From the NCBI GenBank assembly GCA_963693085.1, contig OY856413.1:540010879-540074878 (forward strand): a DNA stretch of 64,000 nucleotides, given 5' to 3'. Positions 24,491-36,400 of this stretch are shown piece after piece; within the stretch, counting starts at the first letter, position 1; the number at the start of each line of letters is the position of its first letter. Origin of the DNA: Alisma plantago-aquatica. Taxonomy: Eukaryota; Streptophyta; Magnoliopsida; Alismatales; Alismataceae. A program made the translations under genes and the position numbers. The notes under the pieces were generated by a model that worked only from the letters and a program-made list of their open reading frames with translations, was not told where the DNA came from and did no database searches.

Positions 24491-25946
24491 CTATGTTGCT
24501 TGGAAGACAATCTTCCTATTACCTAGCATTACATATCCACTGTCATTCCTGCTATGACATGCGATATGCTTGCTAGAAGTCTCGCACGCTGTTGCTTGGA
24601 ATTGGAACTCGCCAAATTTTGTCAGAGGTGCTTCTCTGCCCTTGCTCACATTATTTTCGGTGAGATGTATAGCTGTGTTAGCCTTCAGTTGATTGGGCAC
24701 TGAATTTGGTTCTGCGGGCGGAGCAGCCTGCAGATCAATGACTTGGTTTGCCTTAGCGGCGGCCCTCCTTCTTCCATAGTCGTTGCTTTGCCTTTTTACT
24801 AAGCACTGGTTGGAATCCATCCTCCTCGTCGACTTGGATGGGGTTATCGTTTGATGCACTTTCCTGGACTCACTGATCGCTCTACGACACAGCAGGTGGC
24901 TTCGCAGCGGTGCTCCTTCCCGCTGTGCTGGGCTTACGCCACTCAGGCATTTTGGCGTGAATTGCTTCAGTGTAACTGACCGTCGGGAGCGGGATGGGGA
25001 TGGATGTGGAGACCAGGTCGCTCAGGGGAGTGGTGCCTTGCTTACACTCACTCATGACGTGTCCCAGACATCCACAAACCAGACAAAATTGGGGTAGGTT
25101 TTCGTACTCTAGTCTGAACTGCTCGCCGTTGATGAAGATCACCTGAAGCAAGGGTTTATGTGTGTCGATTTCGACAGCGATTCTGGCAAATTTGCCGCTA
25201 ATTCCCATAAGGGTGTTAGCATCCACCTTGATTGTTTAACCAATAATGTTGCCGATGTTGATTAGGAGTTGGTTCTGAAAGAGGAAGACTAGGAGATCTG
25301 CAACCCTGGCACATACACAGAGTTTGCGTGGGATTTTTTCCGAAGGCCTGAAGGAAGGCGACCATGACTGTATGGAAAGGTAGTTTTCGAATATAGTCCA
25401 TCGGCCTCCCAGGAGCACCTTCTCATAATCCTCCCGATTTCCTAACTGGATGATGTAGTAGCCATTCTCAAGGTCGATTATCCTAATATGCGCCGTTGGT
25501 TGCCACAGAACGTTGATCTTGTTTACCAGATCTTGAAACCCGATTGTGATTCTGATGGCTTTCACGACCACAACGAACTGCCATGGAGCCAACAAGGGTT
25601 GGATTGATTCCGACTTGATGGAGAAGGCATATAGGATGCCAGAGAGATCTATCTGGATGTTCGCATCAATAAGGACGTCTGGAGAGATGGGATTGGTGTA
25701 TGAAAGCAATCCATGGTTATTGCCGACATGGGCGTCTCAATAGCTACACCTAGCAGGAGTAACCTCAGGTTGTTCCTGGCTCATGGAAACAACACCGGGA
25801 TCGGCCCTGACGACAGGAATATCCTCGATAGCAGTCGGAGTTACTTTGCTCCTCTCCTCCGTAGACCGCTGATGGTTGAAGGGTCCTAGGCCGCGTTCGC
25901 CTCACTCACCTCTGCGGCCACCCCCACGGCTCCCAAACCCTAGCAT
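24491..25946 (-). pseudogene. LINE-B ORF1 (DUF4283, zinc knuckle), broken
   Basis: RNA-binding ORF1 of the LINE. ATG at 25944-25946 opens MLGFGSRGGGRRGE, a Gly/Arg-rich start, with a stop soon after. The frame then holds through GPFNHQRS and MSQEQPEV. A second stop lies at about 25739. DUF4283 follows (LENGYYIIQLGNREDY, GGRWTIFENYLSIQSW, RVADLLVFLFQN). A third stop is at 25237. Next come GKFARIAVEID and the knuckle CLVCGCLGHVMSEC (about 25040-25085). The tail to 24491 is in another frame, so there is also a shift near 24880. Only about 190 bp separate it from ORF2. Confidence 0.9.
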
Positions 25947-25953
25947 CACACTC

Positions 25954-25971
25954 TAAATACTTACATCCATT
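25954..25971. repeat. LINE-B target-site duplication, right copy
   Basis: Perfect 18-bp match to 20212-20229; ORF1 begins only a few bases inside it. Confidence 0.95.
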
Positions 25972-26671
25972 GAATATATGCTCTTTATAAAGTTTATCTC
26001 CATACTCTCTATCTTAATTTTTCACTTAAATGATTAGCTACCATCTTGTGTTGTTTAATTGTTAGTACCTAAAGAGAATTTTATTCACCTATATGTAGGA
26101 GTTATGGAGTTTTATGAGTGCATGAGAATGTTGGAATAGTTAAGTTAAATGATCACATGGTTTGACTAGTGATGGTTTGTTTTCCATCTTGAGAGAGAGA
26201 GACAACCTCATAATCTAGATCTATCTTAAGCTCGAGAGAGGAGTGAATAAACACTAATGATGATTTATTGTTAGCTTGCTAAGGGTATATAATGGGTGTG
26301 AGTATTGCATGTTTGTGAGAGATCATAGATGATGAAACTCCATCCATGTTTCCCATCAATACTTGATACCTTATCTTTTAACTTTCTTGTTCTTTTATTT
26401 TACTTCTTGATTTATTTTATCTTCTATTTGCTTGTTTATTGAATTACCTCCATTCCATAAGGAACACAAAACTTTATCTCACCCCATGCTTGTTGTAACT
26501 ATGCTAAGGGTCCAAATTCTTCACACATAGCACCCTTTCCCTATTCATTGACCCTAATTTAATATGTCAGACCCTATTATTATCATTGTGGAGAGCTGAG
26601 TGTCGGCTTATAAATTGAAAAGTCTGATTACTCTAGATCTTCTCCTTTTGGGCGTGTGACTTAGGCCGACA
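25972..26671 (+). repeat. Right part of the D 5' LTR
   Basis: Non-coding, T-rich sequence ending CCGACA at 26671, eight bases before a tRNA-Asp-type primer site. The T-rich run at 26370-26440 is typical of Athila/Tat LTR ends. The LTR extends left across LINE-B into 19141-20229. No matching 3' LTR was recognised to the right. Confidence 0.5.
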
Positions 26672-26678
26672 AACTTTT

Positions 26679-26695
26679 TGGCGTCGTTGTGGGAG
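26679..26695 (+). other. tRNA-Asp-type primer-binding site, decayed
   Basis: TGGCGTCGTTGTGGGAG resembles TGGCGCCGTTGCCGGGG, the complement of the tRNA-Asp 3' end used by Athila/Tat elements. The differences are mostly C-to-T changes, as expected for methylated old copies. Confidence 0.8.
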
Positions 26696-26934
26696 ATAAG
26701 GCAACCGGTACTATTTAGAACCAAAATATACTTAGCATACACTTGTGCCTTAAGTCTAGTAATAAACTCGAATGCACATTTTAAAGCTATAATTTCTAAC
26801 CATCTTGAATACCTTGTATCACACATCTAGTTTATAACTTGACTATGTGACTTATTTCAGGTAGTTTGAGTGAATAAGACCATAACCACTATCAACTTCA
26901 AGGATCACGGCTCCGCATAGAGTAGTCATCTGCA

Positions 26935-28691
26935 ACCCAAGGGTGGAAGGCTTTCATGCCTATGTGAGGAGGATTGTGAGGTAGAGCATCACAAAGAAGA
27001 AGAGCTTGATGAGGAAGAGAATGATGAGGAAGATCATGAAGAAGAGATTCGTGGGGAAGAACATCATGTAGGAGAGAGAAGAAATAGGAAAAACAACTAC
27101 AATGATGATGATGAGGATGATGGGGGGCCTTCTCATCACGATTTGGCTTCCATCAGGGTTAATGAATCTAGATGCCCAATCATCATTCCTAGATTCAATG
27201 CTACAAACTGTGAATTGAGACCACTAGTCAAGAATATGATCTAGAAAAAGACTTTTGGGAGAGACTCCAAAGAACAAAACCCTTATCATCACATGGATTC
27301 CTTTAAAAAAATTATGACACCATGAAGATGAATAGGGTTTCCTTGAAATTATCTACTACAAAGGATTCAACTTTTCTCTAGGGGATAAATCTCTATTATG
27401 GTACCTTGCTCTACCTGATAAAACCGTTAATGGATGGGCACCTATGGAAGATACTTCTGTCACCAACTTCTATCCGATAGAGAATAATCTTCGAAATAGG
27501 AACAAGATCACCGACTTCATACAAAAGCCTAGTGAGAACATGTATGAAGCATGGGAAAGATTCCAATAATACTAGAGGGATTTCCCCTTCACAAAACTAT
27601 GATTAAGGATTTAGTATTGAAAGGACCTCACCGAAAGTTGCTGCAGGAAGTGATTTCCTAGTTAAAACCCAAATAAAACCATGAAGATAATTGACAATAT
27701 GGCTTCCCTGTGTTAGATGGGAAACAACCAAGAATGTATCATCCAAAGGTACTATTGGAAAGTCTAAGGCTTTAGAAGCTATAATATCCCATATCCAAAA
27801 GATTGCCTCTGATGTGAAATAGTTGAAAGATTCTGGAAGCAATGAAGAAAATAAAGTGGAAAATTTGATGAAGTATGCCACATGTGGAGAAGGATGCCAT
27901 AGTGTGGATAGTTGCATCTACATTCAACTTGGATAAGACAAACAATAAGTGGATATTGAGAATGTTTCTTATTTGAACTTAAAGAGGCTAGATCATCCTG
28001 ATTTCTCCATTGGAAACAAGGGCCCTGTTAAAAATGCTCACCAACTGAATAACCCACCCAAAAGACCTCTAGGCTTTGGTAGAGGTGTCATAGCACCTGT
28101 GTTCATATGTAACACGACTTATCAACAAAATAGGAACAATTACAAAAGGCAAGTCCAAAACCAAAATAGAAACTTAAGATGACCAAGTCTAGATCAAGGT
28201 CAGACCAAAAACTATAATCAACACGATCTATTTTCTGAATTGTTTGAATTCACAAAAAGGCAAGCATATGTAAATGAGAAACTGAGACAAAGTACAATCA
28301 ACAACACTAGACCATTGAGCATAATGCAATCCCGAATGGGGGTAGGACATATCAAATGTATGACATGTAAGTCCAGGCCAAACAAATTGATCAGCAACTT
28401 GCACAACTGCTGGGATTGAGAAAGAACCCACAAGGGAGGATACCAACACTTACTAAAACTGCAAAAATGTCCACTCTTAGATTAGGAAATTATCTAGAAG
28501 AAATGACAGGCAAGACAATCTAGAAGAACACTCCTACTGTTGAGTCCGAACATAAAACTATCCTAATAGAAAAAGAACATGAAGTAGTTGTTGTTACCAA
28601 GAAGGTTAAGGCAAAGGAAAAAGTTAGGGAAAGAAGTCAGTATAGGGGAAGAAACCAAAACCACTTGAAGATGTTCTAGCAGGTAGGGATC
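26935..28691 (+). pseudogene. Element D gag, heavily decayed
   Basis: Structural protein of the Athila/Tat element. An acidic N-terminal stretch (26965-27120: Glu/Asp-rich, then NNYNDDDEDDGG) leads to PIIIPRFNA and LRPLVKNMI, the start of the retrotransposon gag fold. After many stops, 27945-28180 gives HPDFSIGN, PPKRPLGF and an Asn/Gln-rich run, the usual segment after gag. 28540-28670 encodes a Glu/Lys/Val-rich linker. The reading is cut at 28691 by an insertion and resumes at 31121. No zinc knuckle was recognised. Confidence 0.7.
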
Positions 28692-31114
28692 TGGTACGTT
28701 TTCATGCACTTGGGATCTTTTGATATTTAGAAGGGGGGCCTAAACTAACACAATCACACAAACCAAAATGTATCACCCGCAAGCGTACAAGATCATATTG
28801 TAGTGTAGGTGAGAGGAAAGTAAAGGGGTCGATCCGCAGGGAGAGAGGGGATACTAGATCTAAGTTAGGGTGACTATGTTCCTAATGAGGAGAGAAGGAT
28901 TTTAGGGTTTGTTGATGGTTTGTTTCATTAAACTAAAGAAGCAAGCAATTAAAGGCAAGAACGGAACTAGATTATCTAAAACCCTAAGTTACCCTAAACA
29001 AGTTAAGCCTAAGTAACAAGAGAAGACAATTAACTAAGAAAGATCTAGAGACTACATTACACTAGCAATTAATGATCTAGAGAAATTAATGACCTAGACA
29101 ATAACTAATTACTAAGATCAAACTAGCAAGCTCAAAAGAGAACTAACTACTCAATAAAAATCTAACTAGCAAGAACTGAGCAAAAGACAAAGAGGAAATT
29201 CAAAGCAAGAAACTAATTATCATGAGCAAGCTATGTTAACAAGATGGGTTTTAGAAATGATATATATAGGTGGGCCATTTGGGAATGACACTAAAATTCC
29301 ATTTGGGGTAAATATAGAAAAAGCAAGCTTAATCATTCATTCTAGATTGCTAAACCAAACAACTAGTCAAATGCTAGGAAATCACCCTGCACTAAAGTTA
29401 TCATAAGGTATAGGTGAGATTTCAATATTATTTGACTAATTTAGGTTTCTAGGATAGGATTTCTCAGTTTAATTGGGATCCAAAGGTAGAATTGAGGAGT
29501 AGAGGTGATGGTATTTCACCCCATATTACTCACCACCTATCTTTTAACAAACTATGAGGCAATTGCATCAATCAACCCTATACTAGCTACTTAGATCACA
29601 AACCTAAAAGTAGTTCAAGGACTTTATGTAGGGGAATATGACGTTCTAGATATGGATACACTAATTCGTCCTAGGAGCCATTCCCAAAATAGCCCCACAT
29701 ATGCTATCTTTTTCTAGACTTAGGTGGCTTCAAGCACATAATCACAATAAATTCATATTTTTGGATACAAACCACAAGTAGAGGCATGGGAAATAAGATA
29801 TAAATAGCAAGCAACCATCAAAGAATGAAATTATAAAGTTTACAATTTATCATCCCCCAACATGGTATCAAAGTATCATATTTATCCCAAACAACCCACC
29901 ACAAGGAGCTTAGCTACACATAACTAAACAAAAGAGCAAAAAGGAGATAAGAAAGGGGTAGAAATCCATGGAGCTCGTAGAAGACCCTTCTCCTTCACCT
30001 CCTAGATATTGTCGAACAAAGTACCTACCGCCAAAGATGGAAATTGCATGAGAATATAGGGGATTATGGTGGGTGGAAATGGATGGTGGGAGGTAGGTGA
30101 AGCTCTTGAATGCAAGGAAGGTGTCAATGAATTCTTGAGACTAGCTAAGGAGTGGGTAACCTCATGTTGTGGCTGCCACCTATGTATATGTAGGTGGCAG
30201 ACAAGCACTAGGTTAAGTGGGGGTAGAAATGGAAATGCAGTGGAAAAGTTGGGCATGATTAGGTGGTCACCACGGTTGTGGTGATGTGTCGCGACTGTGG
30301 TGGGGGTTGAGTAACACGGTCATGGGGGATGGTACGGGCGTGGTGGAGGTATGTTGTAAGGTAGAGGGAAATATATGGAGTGGCCACGACCGTGGAGGGA
30401 GCCATGGTCGTGTTAGGTAGAGGGTATCACGACTGTGCTGGGTGGCATGGACATGTTAGAGGAAGGTCCCATGGTCTTTTTGATCCTTGTTCTCGTCTTG
30501 TCTTCAGCTTTCCATGGTCATGGCAAACACCACTGGTGAGGTGAACTTCATGGGCCATTGTCGTGCTGATGGCCACGACAGTGGTCGTTCATGTGTATTT
30601 TGTGCTGAGTCACTATGACTTTTGGGGTCCTTGTGCCACGGGTGTGGCATGCACCACAAGAGAGTTGTAGCTCTTTAGCCACGGCTGTGTTAATGGACAC
30701 ATCTGTGTTGTCTTCATTGGTCACGATCATTTTTGGGCCCAATGGCCATTGGTATTCATGTAGAAAACTTGTGACTTCACCATGGCTTTTTGGGCCATTT
30801 CACCATGACTGTGGTAATGTAGCACGACCGAGGTAGGGGCCCAAGCTATTGGTCTTGGCTCCAAACTTCTTCAAACGACTCCTTTTTCCTCCCGATTAAT
30901 TCTTGTACATCCAAGGCATGCTCGGGGAAGAATTAGACCCATCTCTCCTTTTCATCCAATGCATGCACTAGTTCCCTGAAAAACATGCAAAAAACAACCA
31001 CAAGTGCATTTGATATAATAGTTCACATTAGGGGAAATTAATTGCAATCAATAATGTTAGATATGATTATAATATAAAAAGATACAATATGAAGCCCTAA
31101 AATAGGGCTGCATC
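28692..31114. mobile_element. Unclassified 2.4-kb insertion in D gag
   Basis: GGGATC at 28686-28691 is repeated at 31115-31120, and removing the block rejoins the gag reading. This is good evidence for an insertion. The inserted DNA starts TGGTACG and ends AGCCCTAAAATAGGGCTGCATC, which includes a 7-bp stem. It has no recognisable gene. Words such as CACCCGCAAGCGTAC and GGGTCGATCCGCAGGG near 28776-28842 are typical of plant LTR sequences, so it may be a solo LTR, though its end is not CA. 30250-30840 is richer in GC and full of CACGACNGTGG-like words. Confidence 0.55.
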
Positions 31115-31120
31115 GGGATC

Positions 31121-31420
31121 CTGATTCACCAAGGATTCCTTTCCCTTATAAGGAAATCAAAGCTCATTTAAGAAAGAGATACAAAAAGTTCTTAGAAGAT
31201 GTAAAGAAATTGCACCTGGATGTTCTCTTCCTTGATGCCATTGAAGAAATGATAACATCAACAAAGTTATTCAAAGACCTAATTACGAAAATAAGGCGAC
31301 GAGACCATGTTGAAACTGTCAGGCTAGCAAAAATGTCCAGTGCTTTCATCCAAGCAAAGATGCCTTCCAAGAAGAAAGACTCGAGAGCTTTCATATCCCA
31401 TTCAATGTGGGAGATAATGA
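31121..31420 (+). pseudogene. Element D gag C-terminal linker
   Basis: This frame resumes after the insertion. PRIPFPYKE, KFLEDVKKLHLDVLFLDAIEE and RDHVETVRLAKMSSA correspond to the conserved Athila/Tat linker before the protease (a PFPQRL, FLELLKKLHI, ETVALTEECSA type pattern). It is open for about 88 codons. Confidence 0.8.
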
Positions 31421-31439
31421 GGTAAGACAAGATCTATCC

Positions 31440-31840
31440 AATCTTGAAGCAAGTATTAGCCCTATGCCTCTCACACTATCTCAGAGACTAGGACTTACTG
31501 ACATGGTCAAGATGGGGTTGTGAATTCAATTAACAAACCATTCTTTTATGAGAGTGGTAGTGATTGTAGAAGATGTTCCTATCTGAGTGGGATGACTTTT
31601 CATACCATGTTATATAGTCGCGATAGACACAGTGGAAGATCCAACATTTCCAATGATAATTGAAAGACCATTCCTCTCCATTGGGAGAGCCTTGGTCGAA
31701 GTTGAATCTAGAACTATCACTATCAGAGTGGGAAATGATCATATTGATTTTCATGTTCAAGACTCCATGAGAATACCATCTCTCTTTGAGTGGACAACTA
31801 CAATCAATTTCATGAGGAAGTTCAGGAGCAAAATGCTATA
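31440..31840 (+). pseudogene. Element D aspartic protease
   Basis: Retropepsin-like protease that would cut the polyprotein. DLEASI stands where the active-site Asp-Leu/Thr-Gly-Ala-Ser is expected, with Gly replaced by Glu. PMPLTLSQRLGL follows. After a frameshift, VEDPTFPMIIERPFLSIGRALVEVE matches the flap and the conserved LGRPFL box, here Glu-Arg-Pro-Phe-Leu. The lost catalytic Gly and the shifts make it inactive. Confidence 0.75.
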
Positions 31841-32234
31841 GTTGACCTGCTAATGATAGCTCTGAACAATCATGGTCCAGGTAAAGAATACATAGAGGTG
31901 GTTAAAATTCTTGACTATTCAAATTAACTTGGACATCGAAATAATGATGGGGAGGGTGAAATTTTTGAGATGTGAAATATTGCTTTCTGGATCTAACCCC
32001 AGAGGAGAAGGAAGCACCAAAAACTAAGCATGAGTTGAAGTAGCTCCTTGAAGGAATAAAATACAAATTTGTTGACACTAAAGAAAGGAATCCAATTATT
32101 ATAAGTTATGTCTTGATAAAAGACCAACATGAAAGGTTGTTGAATGAACTCAAGATAAGGAGAAAAGTAATACTCAGAAAAAAGGAATAGGGTATTCTAT
32201 ATAAGATATGAAAGTCCTAATCCCAGTCGTCTGC

Positions 32235-33496
32235 ATGCATAGAATACCCCTGGAAGAAAACACAAAAACTCTAGACCAACCTCAGAGAAAGTTGAATAAG
32301 ATGGTGAAATAGGTAGTCAAGAAAGAGGTCATAAAGTTTCGACATGCGAGTATAATATACCCAATAAATGACATCAATTGGGTGACTCCCATACACATAT
32401 TCCCTAATAAGGGAGGTATGACAATGTTGAAGGGAGAAAAAGGCGATGAGGTGGCAATCCGAACAATAATAGATTGGAGGATGTGCGTCGACTATAGAAT
32501 GCGGAATTCCACAACCAAGAAAGATCACTTCCTATTACCATTTATAGACCATGTTCTAGAATTCCATCCCACAATTTGTACTTCTATTTCTTAGATGGAT
32601 ACTTGGGATTTTACCAAGTTCCCATTAACCCAGACGACCAGAGAACCTTCCCTTGTATCTAGATAACATATGGCTTTCAAAGAATGTCATTCCACCACTA
32701 CAATGCACTAGAAACCTTTCAAAGGTGCGTGATTTTGGTGTTTGCAGACTTTCTAGAAGACATTATGAAGGTTTTCGTGGATGATATATCCATGCATGTC
32801 ATTGACTTTGACAGATGATTAAGATACCTATCTCAAGTGTTGAAATGATGAAAAGAGAAACAATTAGTTTTGAATTGGGAGAAATGCCATTTTACTATCC
32901 AAGAAGGTATAGTGCTTGACCAAAAAATCTTGAAAAAAAGGAATTGAAGTTGATCTAAGCAAGGTGGAACCCATTTCTAAGCTTCCAACTCCTACATCTG
33001 TGACAGGAGTAAGAAGATTTCTCAGCCACACAAGAAAATATAGGAGATTCATTAAGGATTTCTCCAAGATCTCTAAAACCATGTCAAATTTGCTAATCAA
33101 ACATTCGATCTCACAAACCAATGTTGTAAATCTTTTGAAACCCTAAAAAGTGCTCTGAAGACTGCCTTGATTCTCTAGGCTCCAGATTGGTAGATTCCTT
33201 TTGAGGTAATGTGTGATGCAAGTGTCTATGACATTGGATCTATGCTAGGATAAAAGAAAGACAAGAAGCACCACACAATTATTATGCAAGAAAAATGCTA
33301 ATTGATGCTCAAGTTAGCTACACGACCATACAAAAAGAAATTATCACGATAGTGTTTTCTTTTGACAAGTTTAGGTCCTACTTGATAGGATCAAAAGTAA
33401 AAGTATAAATGGATCACAGAGCTATCAAGTATCTCATTCAAAAGAAAGACACCAAGTCTAGGATCCTGTGGTGGACATAGTTGCCACAAGAGTTTG
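32235..33496 (+). pseudogene. Element D reverse transcriptase and RNase H, part 1
   Basis: RT starts near RIPLEENTK and continues with FPNKGGMTML, DWRMCVDYR and KKDHFLLPFIDHVLE (32382-32560). The catalytic box at 32774-32785 is Phe-Val-Asp-Asp. The connection domain at 32964-33146 has LPTPTSVTGVRRFL and YRRFIKDFSKISK. RNase H begins with APDW and FEVMCDAS near 33180-33225. The frame is interrupted at 33496 by the F array and resumes at 48216. Numerous stops are present. Confidence 0.88.
33492..33496. repeat. Target-site duplication GTTTG, left of F
   Basis: GTTTG directly precedes the TGTTACA start of F LTR1 and recurs at 48211-48215 directly after the GTAACA end of LTR3. Removing F plus one copy restores the RNase H reading of element D. 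Confidence 0.95.
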
Positions 33497-36400
33497 TGTT
33501 ACAACCCCAATTTTTGGGATCATCTGATGAGAAATGTAATTTCTCATATTAAATATTATTGAACAAAGAATGGTATAATTTGTTTTGAATACATGGATTT
33601 CATTTACAATAGCCTTGATGTTTGTATTATGGCCTTATTGGCTATTGGGCCCAATAACAAGGAAATAACAAAGAAAATTCAATTAGTGAATGAATAATTG
33701 AATATTTTAGAAAAGAATAATGTGGAAACCTCTGGAAGGCAAATCCAAAGAGGATTTCGTGCCTCTTGGGTTCCTTGGGTTCCAAGGAGTCCAAAGTTGT
33801 AAAAAGGAAGCAATAAGAAAAGAAAAGATTAATTATGTCTTTCTTTATTAAGAAAGAAAATGAAAACAATGTTAAAAGGGGGAAAAGGAATGGAAAGAGG
33901 TATAAATGAGATTTCTTGGTGAAGTTTCATATCCATGAGGTTGCTAATATTAAAAGAAAGTCTAATGAGGAAAATAAAATATAAATAAAGAGAAATCCTC
34001 AAAAAGAATTATTTTAAATGAGAAATAAACAAGATAGTGTGAAATAATGCATAATGATGCATCTAGAAGGATAGTAAGTATCCAATAAAAATAACTTCGA
34101 AATAATGGAGTTTCATGGGATCCAAGGAGTCCCAATAAAGAGGAAAGAAAGAGAAAATACTAAAAAGGCAAAATAAGAGGATAATGTGTTGCATTATTAA
34201 TGAATTATGAGGTATTGTTGAAAAGAAAGTAATTTCGATTAAAGGAAATAGAATTTCGTGCCTAAGGATTGAAAAGCAAGAAATAAAAAGAATGATGGCA
34301 AGGATTTTCGAATTCCTATTTATAAAAAAAAATAATTGAGGAAATCCAAAGAACAAAGAGAGAGAGAAGGATTTCTTCTCCTTGAAGGAAAATTAATCCT
34401 TTTTAGAAAGGGACTCTTTGAGTCGTGTATAAGCCTACTTAGGGCTTCGTTTCTCACCCCATATATGGGGTAAAGCCCTGATCCTGATGGAAGAAGAACT
34501 CCACATTTCTATAACCTATTCTCCTTCTTCTTTCCATGCTAACCCTAACCATGAGAGCATGTGGCGGTTTTGGGGGCGTTAGTGGCTGTGGCGCGATCTT
34601 GGTGGAAGCACGAAGCTGCTCCTAAGTTTTGGGGTGGTTTTCCACCTTTCTTTGGCCGCCACCAACGTGCAGCAACCTACAGCGTGTTGCCAGGCCGGCC
34701 GCAGGTTGCAGGCCCAGCCAGCAGGGGTCAGCCGCCCTGGCTACGAGTGGAGGGAGCCACCAGAAGCATGGAGGATCCACAGAGGGATGGGGACCTTTCG
34801 TGGCGATAGTACGTTGGTCCGTTTGCAACTGCGCGACGCTGCAGTTGGCCGCAGGTCAGCTATGGTGCCTGACCTATTACACCCTTTTCCAGCCGACTGG
34901 CCATGTAGCAGGGGCACCCTCACCTTTACGAGGTCACGACAGAGGGGGAGGGAGAGTCCAGGGTGTCCGATGGGTTCAAATCTGGGAGATGGAGCCGCGT
35001 CGTGAAGCAACTAGGGCAGCAGCCGTCGGCTGCGCAAGGTTGAAGAAGGCACAGGCGGTATTTGACCGTTCTGCCCCTCCGTGTGCTATAGAGTTGGACT
35101 TTAAGTCAAGGGCAAAGTCGTCTTTCCATTATGTTTCCAAATAGTTACGTTGCAAGAAGATAGAGGCGACGTGGCATCCTCTCATTGGCTGTGGTAAGTG
35201 ATTTATTGCAAAACTCATATCTAATGATTGGTAACTCCGATTAGGACAAGTAATATGTGTATTTTGATTAGAAGAACACAAGGAATCCAATAAAAATAGT
35301 TTTATAGATTGTATCTGATCATAGTTCTAAATGTAGTGTAAATTATCATCTTTAATGAATTAAAGATTAAGAAACCCTACTTTGAAATGAATAAAGTATT
35401 TAATAGGGTTTAATGGATCATTAGAGTTGTTGTTAACATGTTAAATGTAAAAAGGCACATTATGAAGAACTTTGCACATGATTAGTCTAGTTTAGAGTTT
35501 ATGTGCTTGAAATTTAAAAAGGACATAAAGTTAACATCTTTAATGATTTAATTAAAGAAAAACCCTTAGATTTGATGATAGATGGACTTAATGACATTAT
35601 TTGGATAATTCTAGTTGATATTAACCTGTTGTTAATAAAAGGGAAAATAGGATCTACAAAGATGATCTTTTTATATAATTGGCTTGATTTAGGGTTTCGT
35701 GCATGAATATGCATTAATGAGCTTGAAAACCCTAATTTAGATGAATATGTATTTTCATTGTTTAATTGTTCAAATCCATGAATAAATAGGGATGTGATGA
35801 TCCTAAGTCAATAAAAGACTATTAAAATGGATAGTTGAGCAATTAAGGTTCATAAATATGGAAAAGGATATTTTAGGGTTTGTTAACCTAAAAGGGATAA
35901 AGTTTGAGAAATTGATCTAAGAAACCCTAATGAATACTAATGAAACCTTAATGCAGATTAGAAACCCTAGAAAGTGAATCCAAGTCAATAAAGTAGTTTC
36001 TTGATAAAGTGTGTAATAAATAGAGTACATATTTATTTCAGGAACAATGTGATGATTGAATTACTTGCTTGGATCTGTTGCTTGACTTGATTGTATACAC
36101 ATGAAGTATATGTTGAATAATCTGCATGACTCACCAAATCAGGTATGTGGTTATGATTATGAATAACCGCTTTAGTTTCCCGATGGATTCCTAGATGTTT
36201 AATCGCATTAAATGCAACTAAACTGTTGGATGTTTATTTATTTCCCGCAACTATAAAGTGACTATGATTATCACTATAAATGTGCATATATAACTGGCTA
36301 TATCCGGGTCCACCTCTATTACTTTGAAAAGGCTAAAAAAAAGGGTAATCCTAGAGCAAGGTCTAGGTTACCGTGAGTAAGAAACTGGGCTACCTACGTG

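Larger units (their letters stand above)
20230..25953 (-). mobile_element. LINE-B, full-length L1 with RNase H
   Basis: A 5.7-kb L1 read right to left. ORF1 starts at 25946, only seven bases from the 5' end. ORF2 runs 24297-20251, and a short A-rich 3' end (AAAGAAAA) lies next to the target duplication. The perfect 18-bp flanking repeat means both ends are intact. The element has a modest number of stops and frameshifts, so it is younger than D, which it interrupts. Confidence 0.95.

Noticed and set aside
31094..31110. Helitron 3' hairpin at the end of the 28.7-31.1 kb insertion
   Set aside because: There is a stem, but no CTRR end, no TC start and no A/T host dinucleotide; instead a GGGATC flanking repeat is present.
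33642..34356. Minus-strand Phe/Leu-rich frames repeated in all three F LTRs
   Set aside because: They repeat only because the LTR repeats; AT-rich LTR DNA, with indel and substitution changes in LTR3 and no domain.
34634..35144. Overlapping 123- and 171-codon frames in F LTRs as a gene
   Set aside because: The frame is not conserved: indels in LTR3 open a different frame, there is no known domain, and the high GC content makes long chance frames likely.
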